A program made the translations under genes and the position numbers. This document shows, piece after piece, positions 36,693-45,286 of a DNA stretch of 64,000 nucleotides. The DNA comes from Polaromonas sp. AER18D-145 (GTDB taxonomy: Bacteria; Pseudomonadota; Gammaproteobacteria; Burkholderiales; Burkholderiaceae_C): assembly GCF_002379095.1 (NCBI RefSeq), contig NZ_NBZV01000002.1:62001-126000 (forward strand). The letters are read 5' to 3'. Positions within the stretch are counted from its first letter, which is position 1; each line of letters starts with the position of its first letter. The notes beneath the pieces were generated by a model that did no database searches, was not told the DNA's origin, and worked only from the letters and a program-made list of their open reading frames with translations.

Positions 36693-38594
36693 TCATATCG
36701 GCTTGCCCGCCACCGGGGCGAGCGGTTTGATGCTGCCCGGCACAATTCTGGCACCCCAGTCGCGCATCATGTCCTGCACAAACGGGTCGTTGTGAATGGT
36801 TTCCTCGGCCAGGCGTTGCCGCTCCTGCGCGGCGGCGGCATTGCGCCGGGCCGGCGAGTCGCCGACCGGGCCGAGTTCGACCACGAGGGTCGGCGCCTGG
36901 CCGCTGTCGGGCAGCGCGGCCTGCAGGGCCAGCTGGAGTTTTTCACGCGCGGCGGCCTGGTTCAGCGACTCGCGCTCCACGCGCAGGGTCCAGACCCCGT
37001 CGGCCTGCGTGCGCAGCTCGGACTGCAGCGCCAGTTCGCGCGCCAGCGCACCTATCGTTTCGGCAGCCACCATGCGGTTGACCAGCGCCGTCCAGACGTC
37101 GCCGAGCGGGCTGTTCGTGACCAGGGCTGCGGCAGGGGGCAACACAGGGGCTGCAGTTGGCGCAGGCGATGGGGCCGGTGCCGGCGCCGCAGGCAAGGCC
37201 GAAGCCGGAATGGGCAAGGCGTCTTCCCATGGCAAGGGCTCCCTCGATGCTACAAAATCAGGAGCGGGTGGCGCCCGCTGCACAAGGGCAGAAGGCCGAT
37301 TTTCCTCCAGGTTTTGGCGAGCCGGCGGTGCGGCCACCGGGGGGCGAACCGGCGCCGGGGGCGCGACAGACGCCGCGACGGGACGGGCGGCCACGGCGGT
37401 GGCCGGCACACTCTCAGGCTGCGGCTTTTTTGGGGGCTCGACGGCGCCCCCCTGTGCGGCGGCCGCCGTCGTCTTCGTCGTCGCACCCGGGGGTTTGAAG
37501 GCCAGCAGACGCAGCAGCACCATGGTCAGCGCCGCGTAGTCGTCGGGTGCCAGCCCCAGCTCGGCGCGGCCATGCAGGCACAGGCTGTACAGCAGCTGCG
37601 TCTCGTCGGCCGGCATGGTTTGCGCCAGGCGCGCCGTGGCGGCGACCTCGGGGTCGGCATCGTCGTCCCCCGCATCCATGCCGGGCACCGCCTGCAGCAC
37701 CGCCATGCGCTGCAGCACGGTGGCCATTTCCTCGAGCGTGGAGGCGGCGCTCAGGCCGTTCAGGCGCAGCACTTCGGAGGTCTCGACCACACTTTTGCCG
37801 TCGCCGCGCGCCAGCGCATCGAGCAGCTGGAACACATAGCTGCGGTCCACGCTGCCCAGCATCTGGCGCACGCTGGCTTCCTGCAGCTGGCCCGAGCCGA
37901 AGGCAATCGCCTGATCGGTCAGCGACAGCGCGTCGCGCATGGAGCCGCGTGCGGCGCGTGCCAGCAGGCGCAGGGCCTGCGGTTCCGACTCGATGTTTTC
38001 GGCCCGCAGCACCTGCACCAGGTGCTCCAGAATGGTTTCCGGCGCCATCGGCCGCAGGTTGAACTGCAGGCAGCGCGACAGCACCGTGGCCGGCACTTTC
38101 TGCGGGTCCGTCGTGGCCAGCACGAACTTGAGGTACTCGGGCGGCTCTTCCAGCGTCTTGAGCATGGCGTTGAAGGCCGTGTTCGTCAGCATGTGCACCT
38201 CGTCGATCATGAAGACCTTGAAGCGCCCCACCACCGGCTTGTAGACCGCCTGTTCGAGCAACTGGGCAATCTCGTCAACCCCGCGGTTGGAGGCCGCGTC
38301 GAGCTCGGTGTAATCGACAAAACGGCCGCTGTCGATGTCGGTGCAGGCCTGGCAGACGCCACACGGCGTGGCGGTGATGCCGCCCTGCCCGTCCACACCC
38401 AGGCAATTGAGCGATTTGGCGAGGATGCGCGAGATCGTGGTCTTGCCCACGCCGCGCGTGCCGGTGAACAGGTAGGCATGGTGCAGCCGCTGCGTGACCA
38501 GTGCGTTGCTGAGCGCCTGCACCACATGCGACTGCCCGACCATTTCAGAAAAATTCCGGGGGCGGTATTTGCGAGCAAGGACGAGGTAGGACAT
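36693..38594 (-). CDS. dnaX: DNA polymerase III subunit tau (and gamma by frameshift)
   Basis: A 633-aa clamp-loader subunit. Walker A is GTRGVGKT (45-52). A four-Cys zinc module follows (CLGVDG...CGVCQAC), then FMIDEVHML (Walker B) and the sensor-1 region. After residue ~365 comes a long Pro/Ala linker and then the tau C-terminal domain (~510-633). At codons 388-390 the coding strand reads CCA AAA AAG, an in-phase A AAA AAG slip heptamer like that of E. coli dnaX. A -1 slip adds three Ala and stops at TGA, giving a gamma of ~393 aa. Repeat copy R4 encodes residues ~431-449 of the linker. Confidence 0.96.
   Translation of the reverse strand: MSYLVLARKYRPRNFSEMVGQSHVVQALSNALVTQRLHHAYLFTGTRGVGKTTISRILAKSLNCLGVDGQGGITATPCGVCQACTDIDSGRFVDYTELDAASNRGVDEIAQLLEQAVYKPVVGRFKVFMIDEVHMLTNTAFNAMLKTLEEPPEYLKFVLATTDPQKVPATVLSRCLQFNLRPMAPETILEHLVQVLRAENIESEPQALRLLARAARGSMRDALSLTDQAIAFGSGQLQEASVRQMLGSVDRSYVFQLLDALARGDGKSVVETSEVLRLNGLSAASTLEEMATVLQRMAVLQAVPGMDAGDDDADPEVAATARLAQTMPADETQLLYSLCLHGRAELGLAPDDYAALTMVLLRLLAFKPPGATTKTTAAAAQGGAVEPPKKPQPESVPATAVAARPVAASVAPPAPVRPPVAAPPARQNLEENRPSALVQRAPPAPDFVASREPLPWEDALPIPASALPAAPAPAPSPAPTAAPVLPPAAALVTNSPLGDVWTALVNRMVAAETIGALARELALQSELRTQADGVWTLRVERESLNQAAAREKLQLALQAALPDSGQAPTLVVELGPVGDSPARRNAAAAQERQRLAEETIHNDPFVQDMMRDWGARIVPGSIKPLAPVAGKPI
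37249..37305 (+). repeat. Interspersed ~60-bp repeat, copy R4 (inside dnaX)
   Basis: GCTACAAAATCAGGAGC, then GGCGCCCGC, then CAAGGGCAGAAGGCC, then GATTTTCC. It matches the family landmarks and is translated antisense-oriented, in frame, within the tau linker of dnaX. Confidence 0.75.
37388..37431 (-). promoter_or_regulatory. Programmed -1 frameshift site in dnaX
   Basis: On the minus strand the heptamer A AAA AAG occupies 37431-37425 in the zero frame. Nineteen nucleotides downstream is a 7-bp hairpin CGGCCAC-CGCC-GTGGCCG (37405-37388). Upstream, AGGGGGG (37453-37447) lies 15 nt before the heptamer and could act as an internal Shine-Dalgarno. The -1 frame ends after GCC GCA GCC at TGA. The spacings are looser than in E. 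coli, so efficiency is uncertain. Confidence 0.65.
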
Positions 38595-38624
38595 TCCCTG
38601 ATTCTACGGTTGCGCCAGAGCCCC

Positions 38625-40616
38625 TCAGCGCTGGTAATCGGCCGAACCCGGCGCAAAACTGATGCGCCGCGTCTCCACCAGGCGCCCGGCGCTGCCGGGG
38701 GCCGTCAATATCCGGCCTTCCACCAGTTCATAACCCAGCAAGGCAAAGACCCGGTTGCGCAGAAAAATCGGGCGGGCATTGCCATACCAGTCGGTGCAGG
38801 AGGCGCGGCAGCCGTCGTCCCTGCCGACACCCGGCCGCGACGCGAGGCTGCCGATGCCGGACAGCTTCAGGCTGCTGTTGCGCAGGTACAGCATGCCGGC
38901 GGGCTCGTCCCACAGCTGGCGGTAGCCGCCCTGCCCCGCACCGCGCACCGGCAGGCCCACCACCCCGGAGGTGGCGTCATCGGGCTTGTAGAAAAACCCG
39001 TGGCTGCGCGTCTCGCCCTGCGCGGCATGCGCCTGCACATAACGCCCGGCCACGCGGGCCCGGGGTGCCAGCTGCACGCTGGAAAAATGCAGATCCTGCC
39101 CGTCCGTGCCCACCGCAATCGCGTCGGCGCCCAGCGCCTCGATGCGGTCCACGCCGTGCGGCAGCGTCAGTGTTTCGGTTCTGGCGCGGTCGGCCACATG
39201 CACCACCTGCAACTGGCCCAGCGTGCCCGGCGCGGGCCGGCGCCAGCCACTGCCCGCACCGTACAGCAGGCGCTGGCCGACAAAACGGTTCTGCAGGCTG
39301 CCGTCCCCGGCGGCCGGCAAACGTGTGTAGGCCTGCTCGCCGGCACGGGTCTGGCCATCGCCAAAATCACGCACCGGCACACGCAGCAGGGACAGGTTGC
39401 CGCCGCTGCCTTCGCCGCGCCACATGCCGTCTCCGTTGCCGTTGGCGCGCAGCAGCACGTTCAGGTAACCGTCGTCGCCCTCCAGAAACGACATCTGGTC
39501 GATCGGGCTGCCCTGCGTTTTGAGCATGCTGGGCGCCGCGCCGTCGAGCGGCAGGCGAAACACCGCCGAATGCGATGCGACACGCCCGCTGGCGGCGTCG
39601 CGCTGGTTGCGCGTGGTCCACACATACACCGCCCGGCTCGAGACATAAAACACCCGACCGGCCGGTCCCAGCACGGCGCTGGACCGGCAATCCAGTTCAG
39701 GCCGGGCCAGGTCGCAGCGCACGATGGTGTGCAGGGTGATGCCTTCCTGCGGGTTCAGCGGCTCGTCCGTGCGGTAAATACGTGTCGCGTCGGCTATGCG
39801 TTTGAAGTCAGCGGGTGTCGCGCCCGGCTGCCAGTGCCGCGTAGCGGGCAGGCGTGCCACCGGATCGGCATGCCAGACGTTCAGAGGGATGGGGGTGTAC
39901 AGGATGAGCTCGCTGCCAATCAGGCGGCTGGCGTAGTTGCGCGAGGAGTAATAGTCGCTGGAGCGCAGATGCCAGGTGGCGCGGTAGCTGAGCTTGCCCG
40001 CGTCATCGATGTTGAACAGGCCAAGCTCCGTCCCGCCGCGCGCATAGCTGTAGCCGATCACGGCCACCGTGTTGCCGGACACCATCATCTCGTCATACCA
40101 GGCGCCCGACGGATTCACATCCGGCGCGTAGGCGTTGATGGACGACACCGGCAGCAGCTGGTAGCGCTCCACGTCGACCGTGAACAATCGCCCCCTGCGC
40201 AGGATGACCAGGTGTTTGCCATGCACCTTGACAATACCGCCCTCATCCACGCCGGCCGTCTGGTTGTTGGTGATGGACTCGCTGGCGGCGGCCGCGGCAG
40301 GCGCCGGTGCGGGCGCGGCCATGGCGGTCGGGGCGGGAGGGTTCGGCCGGGAGGCCCAGGTCTTGCCCGGGTTCTCGGCCTCCCATTTTTTCCGGACTTC
40401 TTCCTGGCGCAGCCGGCGTTCCTCTTCCTGCCTGCGGCGTTCTTCCTCGCGGCGCCGGCGCTCCGCCACAAAGGGTTCGAACCAGGCCTGCAACGCAGCC
40501 TCGTCGGCAAAGGCTGTGAGGTTTTTGGCCGGGGTGAAGGCCTCACCCTGCGCCTGCGCAACAAGCCCAGCACCACACATCGCCACACCCGCGAGGGCCT
40601 TCAGCAACCAGGACAT
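38625..40616 (-). CDS. Exported beta-propeller domain protein (PF09826-like)
   Basis: A 663-aa protein. The ATG at 40616 has AAGGA 8-10 nt upstream and starts a signal peptide (LLKALAGVAMCGAGLVAQAQ). A highly charged helix follows (RRREEERRRQEEERRLRQEE, ~60-80), then an Ala/Pro linker. The domain begins at NNQTAGVDEGGIVKVHGKHLVILRRGRLF, the marker of the bacterial beta-propeller family PF09826. It was probably inserted between dnaX and the 4.5S RNA gene, which are often neighbours. Function unknown. Confidence 0.82.
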   Translation of the reverse strand: MSWLLKALAGVAMCGAGLVAQAQGEAFTPAKNLTAFADEAALQAWFEPFVAERRRREEERRRQEEERRLRQEEVRKKWEAENPGKTWASRPNPPAPTAMAAPAPAPAAAAASESITNNQTAGVDEGGIVKVHGKHLVILRRGRLFTVDVERYQLLPVSSINAYAPDVNPSGAWYDEMMVSGNTVAVIGYSYARGGTELGLFNIDDAGKLSYRATWHLRSSDYYSSRNYASRLIGSELILYTPIPLNVWHADPVARLPATRHWQPGATPADFKRIADATRIYRTDEPLNPQEGITLHTIVRCDLARPELDCRSSAVLGPAGRVFYVSSRAVYVWTTRNQRDAASGRVASHSAVFRLPLDGAAPSMLKTQGSPIDQMSFLEGDDGYLNVLLRANGNGDGMWRGEGSGGNLSLLRVPVRDFGDGQTRAGEQAYTRLPAAGDGSLQNRFVGQRLLYGAGSGWRRPAPGTLGQLQVVHVADRARTETLTLPHGVDRIEALGADAIAVGTDGQDLHFSSVQLAPRARVAGRYVQAHAAQGETRSHGFFYKPDDATSGVVGLPVRGAGQGGYRQLWDEPAGMLYLRNSSLKLSGIGSLASRPGVGRDDGCRASCTDWYGNARPIFLRNRVFALLGYELVEGRILTAPGSAGRLVETRRISFAPGSADYQR

Positions 40617-40701
40617 GTATTTTTCCTTGAAAGGCCAGACTATTTTTAAGCTATTCGATGATATTCGGGCCGGAGGCGCCGCGCCTCGCATAAAATAGTG
40701 A

Positions 40702-40801
40702 GTGACGGGCCTTCCCGCATGGTGAAGCGGCCAACCGGGTCAGATGGGGAACCAAGCAGCCCTAACTGCGGAGCCAGTGCCGGGGTCGAGGCTCGTCACC
40801 T
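40702..40801 (+). ncRNA. ffs: 4.5S RNA (signal recognition particle RNA)
   Basis: The segment folds as a long hairpin: 40702-40712 pairs with 40789-40799 (11 bp, one G-T). The tip has the SRP core GGTCAG (40738-40743), a GGGGAACC apical loop and AAGCAGCC (40754-40761), the Ffh-binding motif. A -10-like TAAAAT at 40691-40696 sits 6 bp upstream; no good -35 is seen. It lies near dnaX-ybaB-recR, as in many bacteria. Ends are approximate. Confidence 0.88.
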
Positions 40802-40890
40802 TATTCAACTCAACGTGGCCTGAGAGCCTGGATCAGGACTTGCGCGATAGCCGCCATGGAATCCAGCCTGGACCGACTCGCATCAATGCC

Positions 40891-41286
40891 ATGACATCAC
40901 CCGACCACCCGACCGTGTCTGCCCTGGTGGTAGAAGATGACGAGCACATCGCCCAGTTGCTCAAATTCATCCTTGAGCGAGAGCGCTTCGTGGTGCATCT
41001 GGCGCGCGATGGGCGGGAGGCCAAGGCGTTCATCGAGCAGAACCCGCCGCCAGCCATTGTCCTGCTGGATGTCATGCTGCCCTTCTTCGACGGCTTTGCA
41101 CTGGTCACCATCCTGCGTGCCCAACCCGCCTGGAAGATTGTCCCGGTCATCATGCTGACGGCCAAGACTCAGGAGAAGGATATCGTCCGGGCACTCGACG
41201 CAGGTGCCAGCGACTATATTGTCAAGCCGTTCCAGCCCGCTGAACTTCTCGCCCGCATCAAGCGCTTCTCCTCGCGCAGGGCATGA
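40891..41286 (+). CDS. Single-domain response regulator
   Basis: A 131-aa CheY-like receiver with no output domain. The phosphorylation site is D60 (LLDVMLP), with acidic D16/D17, T90 and K112 (VKPFQ). It is the first gene of a four-gene set with a YaiO-type barrel, a HEAT protein and a GT2 glycosyltransferase, and probably controls that set by protein contact. The ATG at 40891 begins at the receiver; the frame is open upstream into the 4.5S RNA and is not used. Confidence 0.9.
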   Translation: MTSPDHPTVSALVVEDDEHIAQLLKFILERERFVVHLARDGREAKAFIEQNPPPAIVLLDVMLPFFDGFALVTILRAQPAWKIVPVIMLTAKTQEKDIVRALDAGASDYIVKPFQPAELLARIKRFSSRRA

Positions 41287-41293
41287 CCCGTTG

Positions 41294-42070
41294 ATGAGAA
41301 ATACAACCCTCCGAATTTCCAGCGTTGTTCTGGCCCACGTCCTGGCCAGCCCGGTATGGGCGGATGCAGCGGCCCCTGGCAGCCCCACCATGCAGGTTGA
41401 GCTGGGTGCGGAAACCAGCAGCCTGAGCAACGGCAGCCCGGACTGGCGCGAGACATCGCTGCGCCTGACCAGCCAGCCCGAAAAACGCAGCGTCAGATCC
41501 CTCGGCCTCAGGCAGACCAGCCGCTTTGGGCTGGACGACCACGAAATCAGTGGCCAGCTGACCACGCCTTTGTCGGACCGGCTGACGGCCACCGTGGGAG
41601 GCAGTCTCAGCCCGACGCATCGGGTGCTGCCCAGGCAGGGCCTGGAAGGTGCGCTGCAATACGAGTTTGCACCCGCCTGGCTGATGCATGGCGGGCTGAG
41701 CAACCGGCGTTATGACACCACCCATGTGGATCAGGCCACCCTGATGCTGGAGCACTATTTTTCCTCTTTCAGCGCCTCTTTCGCCTGGAAGCCCGTGCGG
41801 GCGTCTGGCGTCAGCTCCAGCAGCACCGAGTTGCGGACCTCCTACTATTACGGCGACGCCAGCTTCACTGGTTTGATCTTCAGCAAGGGGAAAGAGGCCA
41901 CTACCCTGGCACCCGGCCTGGTGGTGCTGGCCGACGTCAGGTCAACGGCCTGGTGGGGCCGCCATTGGCTGACCCGGCAATGGGCCGTGAACTATGCCCT
42001 GACCCACACCCGACAAGGGACTTTCTACAACAGAAACAGCGTGCGCATTGGTGCTGAATACGCTTTCTGA
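41294..42070 (+). CDS. YaiO-family outer-membrane beta-barrel protein
   Basis: A 258-aa protein with a signal peptide (VVLAHVLASPVWADA) and alternating amphipathic strands ending in VRIGAEYAF, with a C-terminal Phe typical of outer-membrane barrels. The pattern matches the YaiO family, found beside glycosyltransferases in exopolysaccharide loci. It starts 7 bp after the receiver gene and overlaps the HEAT gene by ~20 bp. Confidence 0.82.
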   Translation: MRNTTLRISSVVLAHVLASPVWADAAAPGSPTMQVELGAETSSLSNGSPDWRETSLRLTSQPEKRSVRSLGLRQTSRFGLDDHEISGQLTTPLSDRLTATVGGSLSPTHRVLPRQGLEGALQYEFAPAWLMHGGLSNRRYDTTHVDQATLMLEHYFSSFSASFAWKPVRASGVSSSSTELRTSYYYGDASFTGLIFSKGKEATTLAPGLVVLADVRSTAWWGRHWLTRQWAVNYALTHTRQGTFYNRNSVRIGAEYAF

Positions 42071-43121
42071 CCCTTACCTGAAGTTTGCCTTCGGAGTCGG
42101 TATTTCCGCCATCGGACTGACGGCGCTGCTGGTCCTGGTGATCGTGAGCCTGCGACTGAGCCTGCGCAGAAGCGCGCAACGTGAAACTGCATTCATTGCC
42201 GTCTGGCGCCCTGTCCTGCTGGAGGTGGTCAGCGACGGTACCCCGCACATTCCTGCCGCGCTGCACAAACGTGACCTTCTGTATTTCCTGAAATTGTGGA
42301 ACTACCTGCAGGAATCCCTGAGGGGACCGGCTGGCGACCGGCTCAATGCACTGGCGCGTCAACTCCACTGCGATGAAGCCGTGCGTACCCTGCTCAGGAA
42401 AGGCGATCGGGCGGAGCGCCTGCTGGCCCTGTTGACGCTGGGCCATCTTCGCGAGGCCTCCGCATGGGATGAGCTCGCCCAGCAGGCCACAGGCGCGGAC
42501 AGCCTCGCGTCCATCCACGCGGCGGGGGCGCTGATCAAGATTGACCCCTTGCGAGGTACCGAACTTCTCCTGCCCCTGATCCTCAGGCGGCGTGATTGGG
42601 ATGTCGCGCAAATCGCCAATTTCCTGGGTGAGGCCAACCAGGCATTCTGGCTCCATCTTTCCAAGAATATCCTCACCATTGACACACAGCACTGGGCGCG
42701 AGCGCTTCAACTGGCCGATGCGCTGCACCTGCAACTGCCCCTGCCGTCCATGCAGTACATCCTGACCCATGCCCCCTCGATAGACACGCTGGTCGCTGCG
42801 CTGCACATGGCCTCGGGTCCGACACTGCTGCCGGCTGCGCGTGGTTTCCTGCACCACCCCGACTGGAGGGTGCGGGTCGAGTCAGCCCGGTTTCTTGGCC
42901 AGTTCGGCGACGCCGAAGACCTGGTCCCCCTGCAATCACTGCTGCAGGATACGCAGTGGTGGGTGCGCTACCGTGCAGCGCAGGCTCTGGCCGACATGCC
43001 TTTTTATGGCACCCAAAAACTCAACCAGCTGCGCAGCCAGGCCACGGAGGCGCCGGTGAGAGACATGCTCGACCACGTGCTGGCCGAGCATGGCGCCGGC
43101 GCAGAGCCCGGGGCGGTGTGA
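42048..43121 (+). CDS. Membrane-anchored HEAT-repeat protein
   Basis: Up to 357 aa, with one N-terminal helix (FGVGISAIGLTALLVLVIVSL) followed by alpha-solenoid HEAT units, clearest at PDWRVRVESARFLGQFGD and TQWWVRYRAAQALADM. The first candidate start is TTG (42048) with a GTG next to it; both overlap the barrel gene, so coupling is likely. HEAT solenoids are protein docking platforms, here perhaps for the receiver or the glycosyltransferase. Confidence 0.82.
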   Translation: MVLNTLSDPYLKFAFGVGISAIGLTALLVLVIVSLRLSLRRSAQRETAFIAVWRPVLLEVVSDGTPHIPAALHKRDLLYFLKLWNYLQESLRGPAGDRLNALARQLHCDEAVRTLLRKGDRAERLLALLTLGHLREASAWDELAQQATGADSLASIHAAGALIKIDPLRGTELLLPLILRRRDWDVAQIANFLGEANQAFWLHLSKNILTIDTQHWARALQLADALHLQLPLPSMQYILTHAPSIDTLVAALHMASGPTLLPAARGFLHHPDWRVRVESARFLGQFGDAEDLVPLQSLLQDTQWWVRYRAAQALADMPFYGTQKLNQLRSQATEAPVRDMLDHVLAEHGAGAEPGAV

Positions 43122-43125
43122 CACC

Positions 43126-44526
43126 ATGACCGAATTGATCACCTGGCTCATCCTTGGCTACTTCATCCTGCTCAACGGGAGTTACCTGGCACTCAATCTC
43201 CTGTCGGTCTTTGCGCTCCATCGCAACAACCAGGAAAAGTTGTTGGACGCACTGCCCCAGGTATTCACCGGTCTGGAGCCGGGCATCAGCCTTCTTGTGC
43301 CCGCCTACAACGAAGAGGCGACCATCACCGCCTCGGTTCGTTCCATGTTCCAGCTCAGCTATTCCGATTTCGAGGTCGTTGTCATCAACGACGGCTCCCG
43401 GGACAACACCCTAGAGGTGCTCAAGCGGGAGTTTTCGCTTCTCCCCTTCCCCGAGGCGCCGCGCGACGGTCTGGCCACCAAGCCGGTGCGCGGCATCTAC
43501 CGTTCGATGACCTACCCCAACCTGCGCGTGATTGACAAGGAAAACGGCGGCAAGGCGGACTCGCTGAACGCCGGCATCAACGCCGCGCACCACCCCCTGT
43601 TCTGCGGTGTCGATGCCGACTCCATCCTGTCACGGGACAGCCTGCAGCGCGTTGCCAAGCCCTTTTTGATGCACCCTGACACGGTGGCCACCGGAGGAAC
43701 GGTCCGGGTGGCCAATGGTTGCGAAGTGATCGACGGATTCCTGACCAAGGTCGGCTTGCCCACCAACATCTGGGCCCTTTTTCAGGTGGTGGAGTATCTG
43801 CGGGCTTTTCTGTTCGGCCGACTGGGCTGGTCCAGGCTCAACGCGATGCTGATCATCTCGGGGGCTTTTGGGCTTTTCAGGACCGATGTCGTGATTGCCG
43901 TTGGCGGCTACCGCGCGAACACCATTGGGGAAGACATGGAACTGGTGGTCCGCATGCACCGCATGCTGCGTCAGCAGGGAAAGCCCTACCGGATCGAGTT
44001 CGTGCCCGAACCGGTGTGCTGGACCGAGGCCCCCGAAGACCGGAAAACATTGAAGAACCAGCGGGTACGCTGGCAACGCGGCCTGTCCGAAAGCCTGACC
44101 AGCAATTGGGGGCTGATGTTCAGCCGCAACGGCGGAACGCCCGGCTGGCTGGCTTTTCCCTTCATGATCCTGTTTGAATGGCTGGGCCCGCTGGTCGAGC
44201 TGGGGGGCTACCTCTTCATGCTCTACGCCTACGCCTTTGGGCTGGTCTCCTGGCAGGCGTTTTCCGTGTTCCTGTTCATGGCCATCGGGCTGGGCATCCT
44301 GCTGTCGGTGTCCGGACTGTTGCTGGAAGAAATTTCGTTTCGCATGTACCCGAAATTCCGCCAGCTCGCCGTGCTTGCGCTGGTGGTGGTCCTTGAGAAT
44401 TTCGGTTACCGCCAGCTCAACTCGTGGTGGCGGCTGCTGGGGTTGTACCGTTGGGCGGCACAACGCGAAGCAAAATGGGGCGAGATGAAACGCAAGGGCC
44501 TGGGCCAGCCACAAACACCGCTATAA
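43126..44526 (+). CDS. Family 2 membrane glycosyltransferase (PgaC/YaiP-like)
   Basis: A 466-aa processive-type glycosyltransferase. The N-terminal helix is followed by the GT-A domain: VPAYNEE, D89 (INDGSRDN), the DxD-like VDADS (~163-167), GED and the acceptor-site QRVRW. About four helices at the C-terminus form the export channel. This is the layout of PNAG, hyaluronan and cellulose-type synthases. It lies 4 bp after the HEAT gene. The polymer made is unknown. Confidence 0.92.
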   Translation: MTELITWLILGYFILLNGSYLALNLLSVFALHRNNQEKLLDALPQVFTGLEPGISLLVPAYNEEATITASVRSMFQLSYSDFEVVVINDGSRDNTLEVLKREFSLLPFPEAPRDGLATKPVRGIYRSMTYPNLRVIDKENGGKADSLNAGINAAHHPLFCGVDADSILSRDSLQRVAKPFLMHPDTVATGGTVRVANGCEVIDGFLTKVGLPTNIWALFQVVEYLRAFLFGRLGWSRLNAMLIISGAFGLFRTDVVIAVGGYRANTIGEDMELVVRMHRMLRQQGKPYRIEFVPEPVCWTEAPEDRKTLKNQRVRWQRGLSESLTSNWGLMFSRNGGTPGWLAFPFMILFEWLGPLVELGGYLFMLYAYAFGLVSWQAFSVFLFMAIGLGILLSVSGLLLEEISFRMYPKFRQLAVLALVVVLENFGYRQLNSWWRLLGLYRWAAQREAKWGEMKRKGLGQPQTPL

Positions 44527-44694
44527 CCTGCACGCACCAGGGCCTGCGGCGCGAAAACCATACCGGGCAGCGCCTCGTTTGGCGGAAAAAATTCACACAA
44601 ATCAGACGCCTAGCCAAATTCCTACAAACGGATGCGGTGCCTGCCTGCCGTTTTGGGCTTTCTCCATCGCAGACTTTTCCCTAGAATTTTCTGC

Positions 44695-44901
44695 ATGGAA
44701 ACATTTGAAAAACCAACCCACGAGGAACTGGCCCGCTACCTGAAAGCACTGGGCCGGCTGATCAAGGCGGAGTCACAACGGCTGGAGGCCATCTACGAGT
44801 TGTCGAAGGTGGGGCCGGACGACTTCCTGCGGCTGCATGTCGAGTCGGAACGGCTGAACGCCTGGAGCAACTACTTCGAGCGGCGCGAGGGCGTGATCTA
44901 G
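44695..44901 (+). CDS. Small hypothetical protein
   Basis: A 68-aa acidic, helical protein (ELARYLKALGRLIKAESQRLEAIYELSKV). No signal or known motif. The ATG at 44695 is the first in a plausible context. It converges with the next small gene across 4 bp. Confidence 0.55.
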   Translation: METFEKPTHEELARYLKALGRLIKAESQRLEAIYELSKVGPDDFLRLHVESERLNAWSNYFERREGVI

Positions 44902-44905
44902 GCGA

Positions 44906-45190
44906 TCAGCCCTCCAGAACCTCTTCAATCGCCGCCGTGGTCTGCAGCGCATGTTCGGCAATCTGCGCCGACACCAGCGCCAAGGAAGCCAGCGCGTAAG
45001 TGCCGCTGATGATGCCCTTGTAGGCCACTTCGGCAGCGATGGCGTCCTGCCCCAGCCCTTCGGTGGCGGCCACGATGCAGGCCTCGATGCCGTCCAGCCC
45101 GGCGTCACTGTAGAGGTCCTCGCCTTCGTAGCTGACGCGGTATTCGTACTGGTCCTGTTCCATCAGGTCAATGTGGAAACGCACGATCAT
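44906..45190 (-). CDS. Small hypothetical protein
   Basis: A 94-aa protein that starts with a strand-rich part (VRFHIDLMEQDQYEYRVSYEG) and ends in an Ala-rich helix. No family recognised. It is divergent from nothing and follows the flavoprotein on the same strand after a 73-bp gap containing repeat copy R5. Confidence 0.6.
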   Translation of the reverse strand: MIVRFHIDLMEQDQYEYRVSYEGEDLYSDAGLDGIEACIVAATEGLGQDAIAAEVAYKGIISGTYALASLALVSAQIAEHALQTTAAIEEVLEG

Positions 45191-45223
45191 GGCAACACCT
45201 CTTCAAAAATAAACACTGGATAC

Positions 45224-45286
45224 GCTATCAAATCAATAGCTGTCTTCGTCCGCATGGTAAGGGCTATAACCCGAAATGGCTTAAAA
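45224..45286 (+). repeat. Interspersed ~60-bp repeat, copy R5 (overlaps a stop codon)
   Basis: GCTATCAAATCAATAGCTG, then GTCCGCATGG, then TAAGGGCTATAACCC, then GGCTTAAAA. The final codons and the TAG stop (45264-45266) of the flavoprotein gene lie within it, so this copy supplies the protein's last ~7 residues. Confidence 0.75.

Noticed and set aside
36792-40649. Very long plus-strand open frame (1285 codons) across dnaX and the beta-propeller gene
   Set aside because: It is antisense to two clear genes, has Arg/His/Gln-rich low-complexity composition typical of GC-rich shadow frames, and shows no domain.
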